A DNA stretch of 64,000 nt from Shewanella baltica (GCF_900456975.1 NZ_UGYM01000002.1:2976001-3040000), one strand, 5' to 3'; positions 37,809-47,620 are shown, counted from the first letter of the stretch. A program made the numbers and translations. The notes: generated from the letters alone by a model not told the origin.

Positions 37809-38999
37809 TTAAACCTCGATGGCCATCGCCGTCGCTTCACCACCGCCGATACACAGCGAGGCGACACCGCGCTTCAAGCCGCGGGCTTTCAATGCATGAA
37901 TTAAGGTCACCAGTAAACGTGAACCCGAGCAACCAATCGGATGACCTAAGGCGCAGGCGCCGCCATTAACGTTTACCTTAGCGATATCTAAACCTAGCTC
38001 AGACACAGCAAGCATAGTCACCATAGCGAAGGCTTCGTTGATTTCGAATAAATCCACCTCATCCGTTGACCAACCGACATTGGCCAGCAATTTCGCCATA
38101 GCGCCAACCGGTGCAGTGGTGAACAATGAAGGCTCTTGGGCGTGAGTCGTGTGGCCTTTAATGGTGGCTAACACGGCTAAGCCTAAACGGTCAGCTTCGC
38201 CGCGCGAGGTCAACATTAATGCCGCTGCGCCATCGGAAATAGAGCTAGAGTTTGCCGCTGTGATAGTGCCATCTTTGGTAAAGGCTGAGCGCAGCGTAGG
38301 AATTTTTTCAGGGCGGGCATTTCCGGGTTGCTCGTCGGTATCGATAGTCACATCACCACGACGATCACTGACTGTGACGGGCGTGATTTCGGTTTTAAAA
38401 GCACCCGAGTTAATCGCGGCATTGGCTTTTTCGAGCGAGCTTAGGGCAAAAGCGTCCATCTGCTCGCGGGTGATACCAAATTCATCGGCCGTTTTCTGGG
38501 CGAACGTCCCCATAGCACCGCCCGTGTAGGCATCTTCAAGACCATCTAAAAACATGTGATCTAACACTTTACCATGGCCCATGCGCATGCCGCCGCGGGC
38601 TTTATCGAGTAAATACGGCGCTTGGCTCATGCTTTCCATGCCGCCTGCGATCACCACTTTGGCACTGCCCGCTTTAATCAAATCGTGGGCTAACATTACC
38701 GTCTTCATGCCTGAGCCACAGACTTTATTCACTGTGGTCGCACCAACGGATAAGGGTAATCCCGCACCCAAAGTTGCCTGACGTGCTGGCGCTTGACCTA
38801 AGCCTGCGGGTAATACGCAGCCCATCAAGACTTCATCAACATGCTCACCCGCCAATTGTGTTTCCGCTAACAAGCCTTTAATGGCCGTCGCAGCTAACAT
38901 GGGTGATGCTACGGATGACAAATTGCCTTGAAACCCACCCATTGGGGTGCGTTTAGCGGCAACGATAACGATATCTTGATTTAACTGTTCAGTACTCAT
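37809..38999 (-). CDS. atoB: Acetyl-CoA C-acetyltransferase (thiolase)
   Basis: 396 residues with the three thiolase signatures: acyl-accepting Cys in [37 protein letters not shown], and near the end [15 protein letters not shown]. It is the first gene of the operon, with the candidate regulatory motif 92 bp upstream. It would cleave acetoacetyl-CoA or 2-methylacetoacetyl-CoA, the isoleucine branch end. Confidence 0.92.
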   Translation of the reverse strand: MSTEQLNQDIVIVAAKRTPMGGFQGNLSSVASPMLAATAIKGLLAETQLAGEHVDEVLMGCVLPAGLGQAPARQATLGAGLPLSVGATTVNKVCGSGMKTVMLAHDLIKAGSAKVVIAGGMESMSQAPYLLDKARGGMRMGHGKVLDHMFLDGLEDAYTGGAMGTFAQKTADEFGITREQMDAFALSSLEKANAAINSGAFKTEITPVTVSDRRGDVTIDTDEQPGNARPEKIPTLRSAFTKDGTITAANSSSISDGAAALMLTSRGEADRLGLAVLATIKGHTTHAQEPSLFTTAPVGAMAKLLANVGWSTDEVDLFEINEAFAMVTMLAVSELGLDIAKVNVNGGACALGHPIGCSGSRLLVTLIHALKARGLKRGVASLCIGGGEATAMAIEV

Positions 39000-39090
39000 G
39001 AAGGCTCCAACCTAAATTGACCACGAAGCCTAGTACCAGCCTCGGGACGTTTAATAAAATCGACAATAAAACCACTCTGACGTTTACGCG

Positions 39091-39107
39091 AACGTAAAGC
39101 AAGTATT
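39091..39107 (-). promoter_or_regulatory. Candidate regulator site of the acyl-CoA degradation operon
   Basis: AACGTAAAGCAAGTATT lies 92 bp upstream of the thiolase start. A 16-of-17 match occurs 75 bp upstream of phhA in the same orientation (49272-49288), and both have TGACGT on the same side. It could be a LiuR- or TyrR-type site. Region 39000-39289 otherwise holds only a small palindrome, GTCACAT-CC-ATGTGAC (39245-39260). Confidence 0.4.
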
Positions 39108-39289
39108 CCTTGGTCTAATGTGCAGATTTTATCAGTGGAAAATGTCAGTAAGGATTTACAGTAAGACAGGGATTAAGCGCCGTTAAACGTGGAAAGTTGG
39201 CTCTAAGGGAGAGATAGATTAAGTGCTTTTGGGTATCAGCTAAAGTCACATCCATGTGACCACATCACCATAAAAGGCTAAACAAAACC

Positions 39290-40231
39290 TTAACGCGACT
39301 CCCACGGTGTCATCGCCGTCATATCGCTTAAGTCGTAAGGGGTTAACTGATAGACGTAATAGTTGAGCCAGTTACTCACCAGCAGGCTACCGTGGCTGTG
39401 CCAGCGAGCAATGGCGACGGCTTTAGGATCATCATTACGATAATAATTCTGCGGCACATTCGGGTCTAAGCCTTGGCTTAAGTCTCGCTGATATTCCTCG
39501 TTTAAGGTCGACTTTTGATATTCAGGGTGACCCATCACAAACAAGTTACGATTATTCCGACTCAACACCAAATAAGCCCCAGCCTCATCGGACTCGGCCA
39601 ATAGCTGCAGCTGTGGATGTTGTCTAATTTCTTCGACATCCATTTCGGCAAAACGGGAATGGGGTGCGAAAAATTCATCATCAAAACCGCGCAGTAACGG
39701 GAAATGCTGAGAGGTACGGCGATGCACAAACACGCCTGAACGCTTCTGCGGCAATACTTTTCGATTTAAACCATAGAGATGATACAAACCCGCATGGGCT
39801 GCCCAGCATAAAAACAACACTGAGGTGACATGCTCTTGCGACCAGTCGATGATTTCACGGATATGGTCCCAATAAACCACATCTTCGAAATCGATTTGTC
39901 CAAGCGGCGCACCTGTAATGATAAGACCATCGTAATTTTTATGGCGCACGGCTTCAAAGTCACGGTAGAAAGTATTCATGTGATCGATGGAAGTATGCTT
40001 GGATTCTTTGTCGTGAATACGCAGTAAATCCACATCGACTTGTAAAGGCGTGTTGCCCAGTAAACGCAGTAACTGGGTTTCTGTCTCGATTTTGTTCGGC
40101 ATCAAGTTCAAAATCAGCACCTTCATCGGTCTGATATCTTGATTAGCCGCCCGCGTCTCGGACATAACGAAAATATTTTCTGACTCTAACACTTCTGCTG
40201 CGGGCAGATGATCTGGAATTCTAACCGGCAT
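39290..40231 (-). CDS. metA: Homoserine O-succinyltransferase
   Basis: 313 residues, the normal size. The catalytic cysteine is in [16 protein letters not shown], and the C-terminal histidine/glutamate part is [13 protein letters not shown]. Residue 111 is Gly (GAPLGQ). In this family Gly111 marks succinyl-CoA users and Glu111 acetyl-CoA users, so the enzyme should make O-succinylhomoserine for methionine. Only 70 bp separate it from the upstream lipoprotein gene, and no clear MetJ box is seen there. Confidence 0.94.
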   Translation of the reverse strand: MPVRIPDHLPAAEVLESENIFVMSETRAANQDIRPMKVLILNLMPNKIETETQLLRLLGNTPLQVDVDLLRIHDKESKHTSIDHMNTFYRDFEAVRHKNYDGLIITGAPLGQIDFEDVVYWDHIREIIDWSQEHVTSVLFLCWAAHAGLYHLYGLNRKVLPQKRSGVFVHRRTSQHFPLLRGFDDEFFAPHSRFAEMDVEEIRQHPQLQLLAESDEAGAYLVLSRNNRNLFVMGHPEYQKSTLNEEYQRDLSQGLDPNVPQNYYRNDDPKAVAIARWHSHGSLLVSNWLNYYVYQLTPYDLSDMTAMTPWESR

Positions 40232-40301
40232 ACCGCGCCTCTTCTGTTCGTAAATACCAACGGATTCGGCGCGTATGTCAGCTCACTTCTGAGCGGGCTA
40301 A

Positions 40302-40721
40302 CTAGCCACCGACTTTCTCTAGCAGTATCGTCATTGGCTCAGTCGAATTGAGGTCAATGTGATAGGCTTGAGTATTAATAAACAATAACTTATCACCGAG
40401 CATTATCCGTGCACCTATGGCATAAGTGTGCCCGGGTTGGAACTGATCGCTGCCAATCGCAAAACTGAATGGCGTTGGTGTTGCTGCACCTTGTTGTACG
40501 CGCTCCGCCATCACTATGGCTGGCACATCCATTTTTGATACATCGAGCAGTTGCACTACGACCTTAGCCTCGGCGGGCAGAGCAATCCGTTCGCGATACA
40601 AGGTCTCGCCTTTTATCTCCACGATAGCATTGGGTGTCGCACAACCCGATAACACACCCATTAGTGCCATTAATGCTAAAGCAGTTAATCTCAACGCGCT
40701 TAAACGCAACCATTTGTTCAT
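40302..40721 (-). CDS. YbaY-family lipoprotein
   Basis: 139 residues from the ATG at 40721 (AGGAG seven bases upstream), six codons inside a longer frame. The lipoprotein signal ends LMALMGVLSGC. The body is a single beta-sandwich with LPAEAKVVVQLLDVSKMD and PFSFAIGSDQFQPGHTYAIGARI, the YbaY/YscW-like pattern. Its role is unknown; it sits in the envelope. It is divergent from the SDR gene and in line with metA. Confidence 0.75.
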   Translation of the reverse strand: MNKWLRLSALRLTALALMALMGVLSGCATPNAIVEIKGETLYRERIALPAEAKVVVQLLDVSKMDVPAIVMAERVQQGAATPTPFSFAIGSDQFQPGHTYAIGARIMLGDKLLFINTQAYHIDLNSTEPMTILLEKVGG

Positions 40722-40838
40722 TTTGTTTCTCCTAATCATACATAAAGACTTCTAGATGTCCATACGCCCAAGCTATAAATCTTGTCTTGGCGAACATATC
40801 TTCCTATCATAAGCCACCATTTCGTTGCCGAAAAACCT

Positions 40839-41582
40839 ATGACCCAAGCAACTGCAATAATTGTGGGAGCTAGCTCACAATTAAGTCGTGAAATTGCAAA
40901 GCAATTGGCAGATCAACAGGTTGAATTAGTCTTATTCGCCCAAGATCCAGAATCACTCCGCGATTTTGCCTTATCCTTGCCAACAAAAGTACAAGTATTT
41001 TCACTTCAAATTGAACAGCCTCAAGCCATTATCACTCAACTTGAATCCGTCTGGCAGAGTCTTGGCGGTGCGCACTTAGTCTTAGTCAATACAGGCCTCA
41101 ATAGTTATGATCCTGAGCTGCCTTGGCTGCCAGAGCAAGACATTATCGATGTCAATGTGCGAGGTTTTGCCGCTATCTGCAATACGGCATTTAGACTATT
41201 TCGCGAGCAAGGTTATGGACAACTGGCGGCAATAAACTCTATCGCAGGTTTGCGCGGTGGCCCAAGTGTGGCCTATCACGCCTCAAAAGCCTTTGGGCAG
41301 AATTACCTTGAGGGCTTATGTATGCACGCCCAGCGCCTCAAGTTACCCATTACGATTACCGATATCCAACTCGGTTTACTCGATAAAGCCGCCATGCAAC
41401 AAAGTGCAATGTGGCTTGCCCCGTTGCCACAAGTCGCAGCACAGATCATCAAAGCAATGAAGCAAGGTAAACGCCGCGTCTATGTGACTAAACGCTGGCG
41501 CCTCGTCGCTTGGCTCACCGTATTATTACCCGAATTTATCTATAACACTCGCCACTGGAAGGCTAAAAAGCCAAAGCGCTAA
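40839..41582 (+). CDS. Short-chain dehydrogenase/reductase
   Basis: 247 residues from the ATG at 40839; a frame from 40782 is less likely because its extra residues do not fit the SDR fold. The N-terminal nucleotide motif is IIVGASSQLSREIAKQ, and the catalytic Ser is in NSIAG with YHASK as YxxxK. A C-terminal basic and hydrophobic end (RWRLVAWLTVLLPEFIYN) suggests membrane association. The substrate is unknown. A terminator shared with ompW follows. Confidence 0.8.
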   Translation: MTQATAIIVGASSQLSREIAKQLADQQVELVLFAQDPESLRDFALSLPTKVQVFSLQIEQPQAIITQLESVWQSLGGAHLVLVNTGLNSYDPELPWLPEQDIIDVNVRGFAAICNTAFRLFREQGYGQLAAINSIAGLRGGPSVAYHASKAFGQNYLEGLCMHAQRLKLPITITDIQLGLLDKAAMQQSAMWLAPLPQVAAQIIKAMKQGKRRVYVTKRWRLVAWLTVLLPEFIYNTRHWKAKKPKR

Positions 41583-41630
41583 GTCGGCTTAACCTGAGTG
41601 GAACATGTCAGGATAAAAGTGCACAAACGA

Positions 41631-41653
41631 AAAAGGAGCCTAAGGCTCCTTTT
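41631..41653. terminator. Bidirectional terminator between SDR gene and ompW
   Basis: AAAAGGAGCC / GGCTCCTTTT with a TAA loop, A-run before and T-run after, between two converging genes. Confidence 0.88.
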
Positions 41654-41675
41654 TTACGCTTATCTGATCCGTAGA

Positions 41676-42317
41676 TTAAAAAGTGTAACCTACGCTGACC
41701 ATATAAACCCATGGGTCAATATCGGTACCAATAACCACAGTGTCACCCGATAATTTAAACTTGACATCGCTGCTAATTTGCGAGTACCACACAGATGCGT
41801 TCACTAACCAGTTTTTGTTAACCTGATAGTCAATACCCGCTTGTGCCGCTAAGCCCCAAGACGTGGTCATGCTTAAGTCAGTTAACGCACCACCTAAATC
41901 ATTGGTGAACTCATTATCATAAAAGTTAGTGTAATTAACACCGACGCCAATGTAAGGGCGAACCACTGATTGAGAATTACCGAAATAGTACTGTGCCACT
42001 AGCGTTGGCGGCAGTTGCTTAGTTTCAGCAATTTTAGTCCCACCCAAAGAAACGTCATGGCTAAAAGGCGTTGCTGCTAATAGCTCTACCCCAAAGTTAT
42101 CAGTCAACATATAACCAAAGTTCAAACCCAGTTGAGTGTCGTTACTGATTTGGAACTCGCCTTTACCAGCAACATCATCGCTTGATTCGTTTGGCGCAAC
42201 AACGATGGCACCCGCACGAACGATAATGTCACCTGCTTGGTGAGCCGATACAGAAGCAGAAAAACCAGCAGCTAAAAGGGTGGCAGCGATCAGTGTAGAA
42301 ACAGTATTTTTGTTCAT
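41676..42317 (-). CDS. ompW: OmpW-family outer-membrane protein
   Basis: 213 residues from the third of three consecutive ATGs (42317), the one best spaced from GGAG. The signal peptide ends FSASVSA|HQ. It has the eight-stranded barrel pattern with GDIIVRAGAIVVAP at the start, FGVELLAATPFSHDV, and PYIGVGVNYTNFY, ending in the terminal aromatic (VSVGYTF) needed for barrel assembly. OmpW forms a narrow hydrophobic channel. A perfect FNR-type site lies ~100 bp upstream, so oxygen control is likely, as in E. coli. Confidence 0.92.
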   Translation of the reverse strand: MNKNTVSTLIAATLLAAGFSASVSAHQAGDIIVRAGAIVVAPNESSDDVAGKGEFQISNDTQLGLNFGYMLTDNFGVELLAATPFSHDVSLGGTKIAETKQLPPTLVAQYYFGNSQSVVRPYIGVGVNYTNFYDNEFTNDLGGALTDLSMTTSWGLAAQAGIDYQVNKNWLVNASVWYSQISSDVKFKLSGDTVVIGTDIDPWVYMVSVGYTF

Positions 42318-42848
42318 CATCATACTCCATATGTACAACATAGGTTTTTGTTTTAAATTACATCCTTAACAATTGACGCCTACACTGCCAGAGAAGCGCG
42401 ACTGCTTTATTGATCCAAATCAAAGTGAATAGCCAATACTCATTTCTAGGTACTACCCATGGGATCTAAATCACGAAATTCAAACATTTATCGACAGTAC
42501 ACCTTTATTTTCTGTGAGCTCAGTTCTGTATTAGTCATCACTAATGACTACAGCAAGAGGTAGACACCATTAGCGAAACTAACATTTGAATAACAATAAA
42601 AAGCACTTAGCTGAGGGGGATTTGGCCATTAAGTTCAAATTGTTCGGACTAAATGAGGAAGAATGGAAGCAGAAAACGGCCGAACCAAAACGGCTTAAGG
42701 ATGATACCCATACTGTTAGCGGTCTAAATTAGTGAGTAACTATATTGAGTCGCTATATTGAGTCGCTAAATTACATGGGACGAATTGAGTCAGATGCTTG
42801 AGTCGGTTTAGGAGTGAATGAGAGATATAAAGTGGGTGAATGAGAAAA
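42318..42848. other. Intergenic region upstream of ompW
   Basis: Holds the FNR-type site at 42410-42423 and AT-rich promoter sequence. Short repeats such as TATATTGAGTCGCTA (42741-42770) follow nearer the nucleotidyltransferase gene. No gene seen. Confidence 0.5.
42410..42423. promoter_or_regulatory. FNR/EtrA binding site, perfect consensus
   Basis: TTGAT-CCAA-ATCAA matches the TTGAT-N4-ATCAA consensus at all ten positions. Its centre is ~100 bp upstream of the ompW start, a plausible activating position for the anaerobic regulator. Confidence 0.8.
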
Positions 42849-43520
42849 TCAGCTTGTGCGGCAACACTCAAGCAAGGGATACTGAGTTAGCCAACCCTTA
42901 GTCGCGACTCTGTGATCAAACACGGATAATGATCGCTTTGGATTGGCGCTCAGTTTGAGTGCAAACAAGGAGTTCAGCCCAAAAGGAGCCACCAGCTCAA
43001 TATCATAAGACGCGGGATAATTTTTCATCCCAACACAAGTCTGAGTCCCAGTCTTAGTCTGAGTCTGAGTATCAGATTCTACATCAACAACTTGATAGCT
43101 CACCCCGACTGCGGTTTCAAGCTCTGGCCAATAGGCCATCGCATCAACACAAGATGAGTAAGCCATGTCTTGATTTCGAACATGCATGCGCGCCTGATTC
43201 TTCACCGACCAAGGTAACTCAGGGGCAAGCTGATTAAGATAGGTTTCAATTGCCAGATCCCGCTCGGGACTGATATCTAACGGGCAAAAATAGATCAGAT
43301 CGATATCGTTCAGTGGACTCAACTCAAATCCGTGCAAGCGATCCCAGACTAGATTACGGACAAATCCCGCCGCAAGGCACCACTGCGGCATTGAGTGTAC
43401 TTTGGCGCATTGGAGCGCGAGTTTAAGCGCCCTCACCCGCTCGCAATCCTGAGCGATCCATTCGAGTAATCGATGCTTTAGCTCTGCTTCACTCATAGCC
43501 TCATCCAGAACATGACTCAT
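42849..43520 (-). CDS. Nucleotidyltransferase-family protein (NTP_transf_6-like)
   Basis: 223 residues. The pattern AAGFVRNLVWDRLHGF followed by LNDIDLIYFC (metal-binding DxD-like) is typical of the DUF925/NTP_transf_6 family. The protein is soluble. In its second half a hexanucleotide repeat (43039-43080) codes DTQTQTKTGTQT, a spacer-like stretch. The substrate is unknown. An internal ATG (residue 9) is an alternative start. Confidence 0.7.
   Translation of the reverse strand: MSHVLDEAMSEAELKHRLLEWIAQDCERVRALKLALQCAKVHSMPQWCLAAGFVRNLVWDRLHGFELSPLNDIDLIYFCPLDISPERDLAIETYLNQLAPELPWSVKNQARMHVRNQDMAYSSCVDAMAYWPELETAVGVSYQVVDVESDTQTQTKTGTQTCVGMKNYPASYDIELVAPFGLNSLFALKLSANPKRSLSVFDHRVATKGWLTQYPLLECCRTS
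43039..43080. repeat. In-frame hexanucleotide repeat (GTCTGA)n
   Basis: Seven units near GTCTGA, three exact, inside the nucleotidyltransferase gene; length changes would keep the frame. Confidence 0.75.
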
Positions 43521-43583
43521 ACATTACTCATAACAGTATCGTTCGCTTCAATATCAAATAACACCACGGGAATGACATTCGGC

Positions 43584-43874
43584 TTACTCCACTTCGCCAT
43601 CGGTTTCTGAGCACTTTACGACCTCATGACATAGTAGAGAAACGAGACTATAAATAGGTGCCATCACCGCCAAATAAATCCAAAAACCATAGACATCTTT
43701 GTCAAGCAGATTAACACTAACAATATAAATGGGCACGAACAGTATTATCCATTTTATTATATTGAATTTGTACCGTATCGGCAGTTCACAGTGGCAGCAG
43801 CGTCCTTCCTTAATCGGCACATCCTTAGCGCCGAGTTTACCTTTGCAATACGGACATTTTTTACTGAAAAGCAT
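43584..43874 (-). CDS. Small zinc-ribbon membrane protein, unknown function
   Basis: 96 residues, GGAG five bases before the ATG. The N-terminus has CPYCKGKLG and, 15 residues on, CCHCELP, i.e. two CxxC knuckles of a zinc ribbon. Two membrane segments follow (IIKWIILFVPIYIVSVNL, FWIYLAVMAPIYSLVSLL) and an acidic tail. I do not recognise a named family. It may sense or bind metal at the inner membrane. Confidence 0.6.
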   Translation of the reverse strand: MLFSKKCPYCKGKLGAKDVPIKEGRCCHCELPIRYKFNIIKWIILFVPIYIVSVNLLDKDVYGFWIYLAVMAPIYSLVSLLCHEVVKCSETDGEVE

Positions 43875-43970
43875 TTAAACTCCATCGCTGAGATAAGACT
43901 CGCAAAGCAAGCCTCATCATCCATTCTTTCAATTCGTAAAGACTATATCCGCACTATTCGTTACAAAGCA

Positions 43971-44621
43971 TCACACAGCATCCGCTTGGCGCTCTGGGGC
44001 CGCATCGGCAAAAGCTTCTAGCTGATTACACTCAGTCCACACGCGCATGATATTGGGATAAGGCGTTAAATCCACATTAAAACGCTGAGCGTTATACACC
44101 TGCGGCACTAAACACAAGTCGGCTAATGTCACTGTATCCCCAAAGCAGTAACGACCACTGTGCCTTTTCAACAAGATTTCTAGGGCAGCAAAACCACTTG
44201 CAACCCAGTGGTGATACCAAGTATTTTTAGCCGCTTCATCGACCCCTAAGGTTTGAGTTAAATACTGCAATACCCGCAAATTGTTTAATGGGTGAATTTC
44301 ACAAGCTACCGTGAGTGCCATGGCGCGCACATGGGCACGCTCAAGAGCCGATGCAGGCAATAATGGCGACTGTGGGTGTATCTCATCAAGATATTCGATA
44401 ATGGCTAAGGATTGCGACAATGCATCTGCATCTAACTCATCGTCCATCACTAAGGTTGGCACTAACTCCAGCGGATTGAGCGCACTGTAGGCCGCTTTAT
44501 GTTGCTCGCCGCCATCACGTACAAGATGCACAGACAACTGCTCGGCTGAAATACCCTTAAGATTGAGGGCGATGCGAACACGGTACGCCGCGCTTGAGCG
44601 CCAATAACCATAAAGCTTCAT
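43971..44621 (-). CDS. maiA: Maleylacetoacetate isomerase (zeta GST)
   Basis: 216 residues. The glutathione-binding start is YGYWRSSAAYRVRIALNLKG with the SSAAYRVR active-site motif of zeta-class GSTs, and the helical C-terminal domain contains GDTVTLADLCLVPQVYNA. It isomerises maleylacetoacetate to fumarylacetoacetate in tyrosine breakdown, the substrate of the enzyme encoded just upstream; the two form an operon. Confidence 0.92.
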   Translation of the reverse strand: MKLYGYWRSSAAYRVRIALNLKGISAEQLSVHLVRDGGEQHKAAYSALNPLELVPTLVMDDELDADALSQSLAIIEYLDEIHPQSPLLPASALERAHVRAMALTVACEIHPLNNLRVLQYLTQTLGVDEAAKNTWYHHWVASGFAALEILLKRHSGRYCFGDTVTLADLCLVPQVYNAQRFNVDLTPYPNIMRVWTECNQLEAFADAAPERQADAV

Positions 44622-44708
44622 ATTTTCATGTCCTTATAAAAGTCTGTATAAAAACGGGGCAATTAAGCCCCGTTAGTTTGAGTCGATGTAGCCCTTTAAG
44701 GGAAAGCC

Positions 44709-45695
44709 TTAGGCTTTGTATTCAACCACTTTTTGATCGATAGAACCGAAAATCGTTACATCGTTGTCATCGAGCATTTCGATGCGCACAGTATCGCCAA
44801 AACGCATAAATGGCGTAGTGGCTTTGCCTTCAGCAATCACTTCTAACATACGTTTTTCCGCTAAACAGCTAGAGCCTGCGCTACGGTCATAGTTAGAAAT
44901 AGTACCTGAGCCAATAATCGCGCCTGCACCCAATGGACGGGTTTTTGCAACATGTGAAACTAACTGGCTGAAATTAAAGGTCATATCGACGCCCGCATTT
45001 GGACGACCAAATAACTCACCGTTTAAATGGGTGATCAGCGGTAAATGCACTTTCGAATCTTCCCAGCGTGCGCCCAGTTCATCCGGCGTCACTGCCACAG
45101 GTGAAAAACTGCTCGATGGCTTAGATTGGAAGAAACCAAACCCTTTCGCCAACTCACCAGGGATTAAGTTACGCAGTGATACATCGTTCACTAACATCAA
45201 CAATTTAATATGCTTAGCCGCATTGTCGCTGCTCACGCCCATAGGCACATCATCGGTAATGATCGCGATTTCAGATTCGAAATCGATACCCCAGTCTTCA
45301 CTCGCCAGTGGAATATCGGCTTTAGGGGCAATAAAACTGTCTGACCCACCTTGATAGAACAGCGGATCTGTCCAGAAGGTTTCAGGCATTTCTGCGCCGC
45401 GAGCCTTACGGACTAACTCAACGTGATTCACATAAGCGCTGCCATCGGCCCATTGGTAGGCACGCGGTAGTGGCGACAAGCACTTAGCTTCGTCAAACGC
45501 TTGGGCGTTATCTAACATGCCTTCATTTAACGCGTCGTACAATTCTTGCAATTGCGGTTTCAGTAAATCCCAACCGTCGAGTAATTGCTGCATAGTGTGG
45601 GCAATGGCAGGAACGGCAACCGTTTTAGTGAGATCGCGGCTAACTAACATCAACTGACCATCGCGGCGACCATTGTTATAACTTGCAAGTTTCAT
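44709..45695 (-). CDS. Fumarylacetoacetate hydrolase
   Basis: 328 residues. Features are DFESEIAIITDDVP (metal-binding acidic residues), LVNDVSLRNLIPGELAKGFGFFQSKPSSSFSP, and GSGTISNYD with late TPFMRFGDTVRIEM. It splits fumarylacetoacetate to fumarate and acetoacetate. CTGGAG precedes the ATG. The leader region carries CRP-like and TyrR-like sites. It is followed by maiA. Confidence 0.9.
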   Translation of the reverse strand: MKLASYNNGRRDGQLMLVSRDLTKTVAVPAIAHTMQQLLDGWDLLKPQLQELYDALNEGMLDNAQAFDEAKCLSPLPRAYQWADGSAYVNHVELVRKARGAEMPETFWTDPLFYQGGSDSFIAPKADIPLASEDWGIDFESEIAIITDDVPMGVSSDNAAKHIKLLMLVNDVSLRNLIPGELAKGFGFFQSKPSSSFSPVAVTPDELGARWEDSKVHLPLITHLNGELFGRPNAGVDMTFNFSQLVSHVAKTRPLGAGAIIGSGTISNYDRSAGSSCLAEKRMLEVIAEGKATTPFMRFGDTVRIEMLDDNDVTIFGSIDQKVVEYKA

Positions 45696-45911
45696 ATTGG
45701 CTCCAGTGCTTCTAAGGCTAGGCGTACAATTTTATTGTGCTGGAAAACGCGCGGCGTCATTCAGCTTATATTCGGCGATTTTAATCGGACTCTTTGACTC
45801 ATTAAGGGCGCACACGTTACGCACTCCGCGCCAACAGAGGCACGCCCTTTTGCTTGCTTTAACGTATTTGTTGCGCGTAGAAATACCCGAAGCTGACGCA
45901 GATTCCTATAG

Positions 45912-45936
45912 CGTGACCCAAATCACATTTGGGTCA
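45912..45936. promoter_or_regulatory. CRP-like site within a 23-bp palindrome
   Basis: CGTGA-CCCAAA-TCACA matches the CRP consensus TGTGA-N6-TCACA at nine of ten positions. It overlaps TGACCCAAAT-CAC-ATTTGGGTCA, a perfect inverted repeat with 10-bp arms (45914-45936). Located ~220 bp before the fumarylacetoacetase start. Confidence 0.55.
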
Positions 45937-45950
45937 ATTATTTCACATTT

Positions 45951-45968
45951 CGTAAACTAATCATTACG
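45951..45968. promoter_or_regulatory. TyrR-like box upstream of fumarylacetoacetase
   Basis: CGTAAA-N6-ATTACG resembles TGTAAA-N6-TTTACA (nine of twelve). The tyrR gene is the next one upstream. Confidence 0.4.
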
Positions 45969-46081
45969 TTTATAACCTAGTTGCCGCTTATCAATATCTC
46001 GGTAAGCAATATGCCTGAAAAGTCGGCAACTAAGTGGAACGATACTGTTACATCTATCGCGTCAACCTAGCAAGACACGGC

Positions 46082-47620
46082 TTAACGACGCTTGGCTATC
46101 TTGTACTCACGCAGCTTATTGGCAATAGCGGTGTGCGACACCCCGAGCTTTTTCGCTAACTGCCGAGTGCTCGGATAGGCAGGATATAATCGGCGCAACA
46201 GACTCGCCTCAAACTGCTTCATCGCATCGTCGAGATTGCCTTCAAACTCATTGTCAAAGTAACCAAAACCTTCGGCGTAGGACGGCAGTTTTAATTGTTC
46301 TACCGTCAACTCGGCCGAACCATCCCACATAGACACAGCTCTAAATACTGCGTTCTTTAATTGGCGTACGTTACCTGGCCAAGCGTAGGTGAGCAAATGA
46401 TCACGGCACTGGGCCGAAATCCGCCGCACTGGGCTAGACAACTGTTGGCTATAATGTTCGAGGAACATTTCCGTCAGTGGAATGATATCGACTTTACGCT
46501 CGCGCAGTGACGGTATGTGATAACTCAGCACATGGATCCGATAGTACAAATCTTCCCTAAACTCACCGGTTTGGCACAGTTCGGCTAAATTTTTCTGGGT
46601 TGAGCAGATGATCCGCACATCGGCACGGACTTCTTCATCGCCGCCAATACGTCTAAAGGTGCCATCTTGCAATAGACGAAGCAGCTTAACTTGAGCGGCC
46701 TTGGACATCTCAGCCACTTCATCGAGAAATACTGTGCCGCCCTTGGCTTCTTCAAAGAAACCCCGTTTAACGACTTTGCCCTGACTGACATAACCGAATA
46801 GTTCTTCTTCGGCAGCGCTGTCGGGCAGAGCGGCGCAGTTAATGGCGATAAAGGGTTTCTCGCGGCGCATGCTGGCATCGTGGCTGGCTCTAGCCATTAA
46901 TTCTTTGCCAGTACCCGTTTCACCTGTGATCAATAAAGGCGCATCGAGCTGGGCCATCCGCCGCGCTTGCTTAAGCACTTCCTTCATTTTGTCACTGCTG
47001 GCTAATACATTTTCAAAGCCAGTGGTTTGATTCTGCAGCGCGTTAAATTGTTTTCCAACCCGCGCGGGGGATTTTAGCGACACAACAGCGCCAACTAAGA
47101 TGGTTTTTTCATCCTCATCGGGCAGGTAAATCGGCAGCATTTCGGCTAGATATTCGTTTGGACCAATTTGTACCCTCGCCGCTTGCGGTAAGACTTGGCT
47201 TTCACTCAACCATCGGCTGAAATTAAAACCTTGCACCCAATGATTGAGCGACTCTTCGAGCACTTCGTGCTCACCCATGCCGATATTGAGCAAGGCGGAC
47301 TCGTTAACGATACGGATACGCGCTTTAGCATCGATGGAGAAAACGGAATCGGGTAAGGTTTTGAGCAGGGTTTTAAGGGCGTAATGTTCTTGCTCTGAGG
47401 GCATAAACGAAACCGTACGCACATCGTGGACACTTTCCACTTTGCGGATCTGCGGCATCAAGGCACTTAAGGTTTCAAAACTGATTTCGGCAAATTGTAA
47501 GTACAGGAATCCTTGGTTACTGGCATCAATGGCAATTAAATTAATACCATAACGCTCTAACACGACTAAGATATCTTTGGCTAAACCAACACGATCCTGA
47601 CAGCTGACTTCCAAGCGCAT
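46082..47620 (-). CDS. tyrR: Aromatic amino acid regulator TyrR
   Basis: 512 residues, about the E. coli length. An ACT domain is at ~1-70 (LEVSCQDRVGLAKDILVVL) and PAS at ~80-190. The AAA+ domain is at ~205-430, with Walker A GETGTGKE and VFLDEVAEMS; the GAFTGA loop of sigma-54 activators is absent, as in TyrR. A C-terminal HTH closes it (STRQLAKKLGVSHTAIANKLREYK). It responds to Tyr/Phe with ATP. Its position between the fah-maiA and phhAB operons points to control of both. Confidence 0.93.
   Translation of the reverse strand: MRLEVSCQDRVGLAKDILVVLERYGINLIAIDASNQGFLYLQFAEISFETLSALMPQIRKVESVHDVRTVSFMPSEQEHYALKTLLKTLPDSVFSIDAKARIRIVNESALLNIGMGEHEVLEESLNHWVQGFNFSRWLSESQVLPQAARVQIGPNEYLAEMLPIYLPDEDEKTILVGAVVSLKSPARVGKQFNALQNQTTGFENVLASSDKMKEVLKQARRMAQLDAPLLITGETGTGKELMARASHDASMRREKPFIAINCAALPDSAAEEELFGYVSQGKVVKRGFFEEAKGGTVFLDEVAEMSKAAQVKLLRLLQDGTFRRIGGDEEVRADVRIICSTQKNLAELCQTGEFREDLYYRIHVLSYHIPSLRERKVDIIPLTEMFLEHYSQQLSSPVRRISAQCRDHLLTYAWPGNVRQLKNAVFRAVSMWDGSAELTVEQLKLPSYAEGFGYFDNEFEGNLDDAMKQFEASLLRRLYPAYPSTRQLAKKLGVSHTAIANKLREYKIAKRR

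Larger units (their letters stand above)
45696..46081. other. Promoter region of the fah-maiA operon
   Basis: No gene. Contains the nested palindrome/CRP-like site and a TyrR-like box described separately. Confidence 0.55.

Noticed and set aside
37694..37867. N-terminal extension of MmsA
   Set aside because: Arg-rich translation unlike the family; the inner ATG at 37693 has a good ribosome site and the normal family start.
40232..40301. MetJ-box control of metA
   Set aside because: No convincing tandem AGACGTCT-like repeats in the short upstream space.
45697..45960. 87-residue + strand frame in the fumarylacetoacetase leader
   Set aside because: No ribosome site or domain, and it overlaps the candidate regulatory sites.
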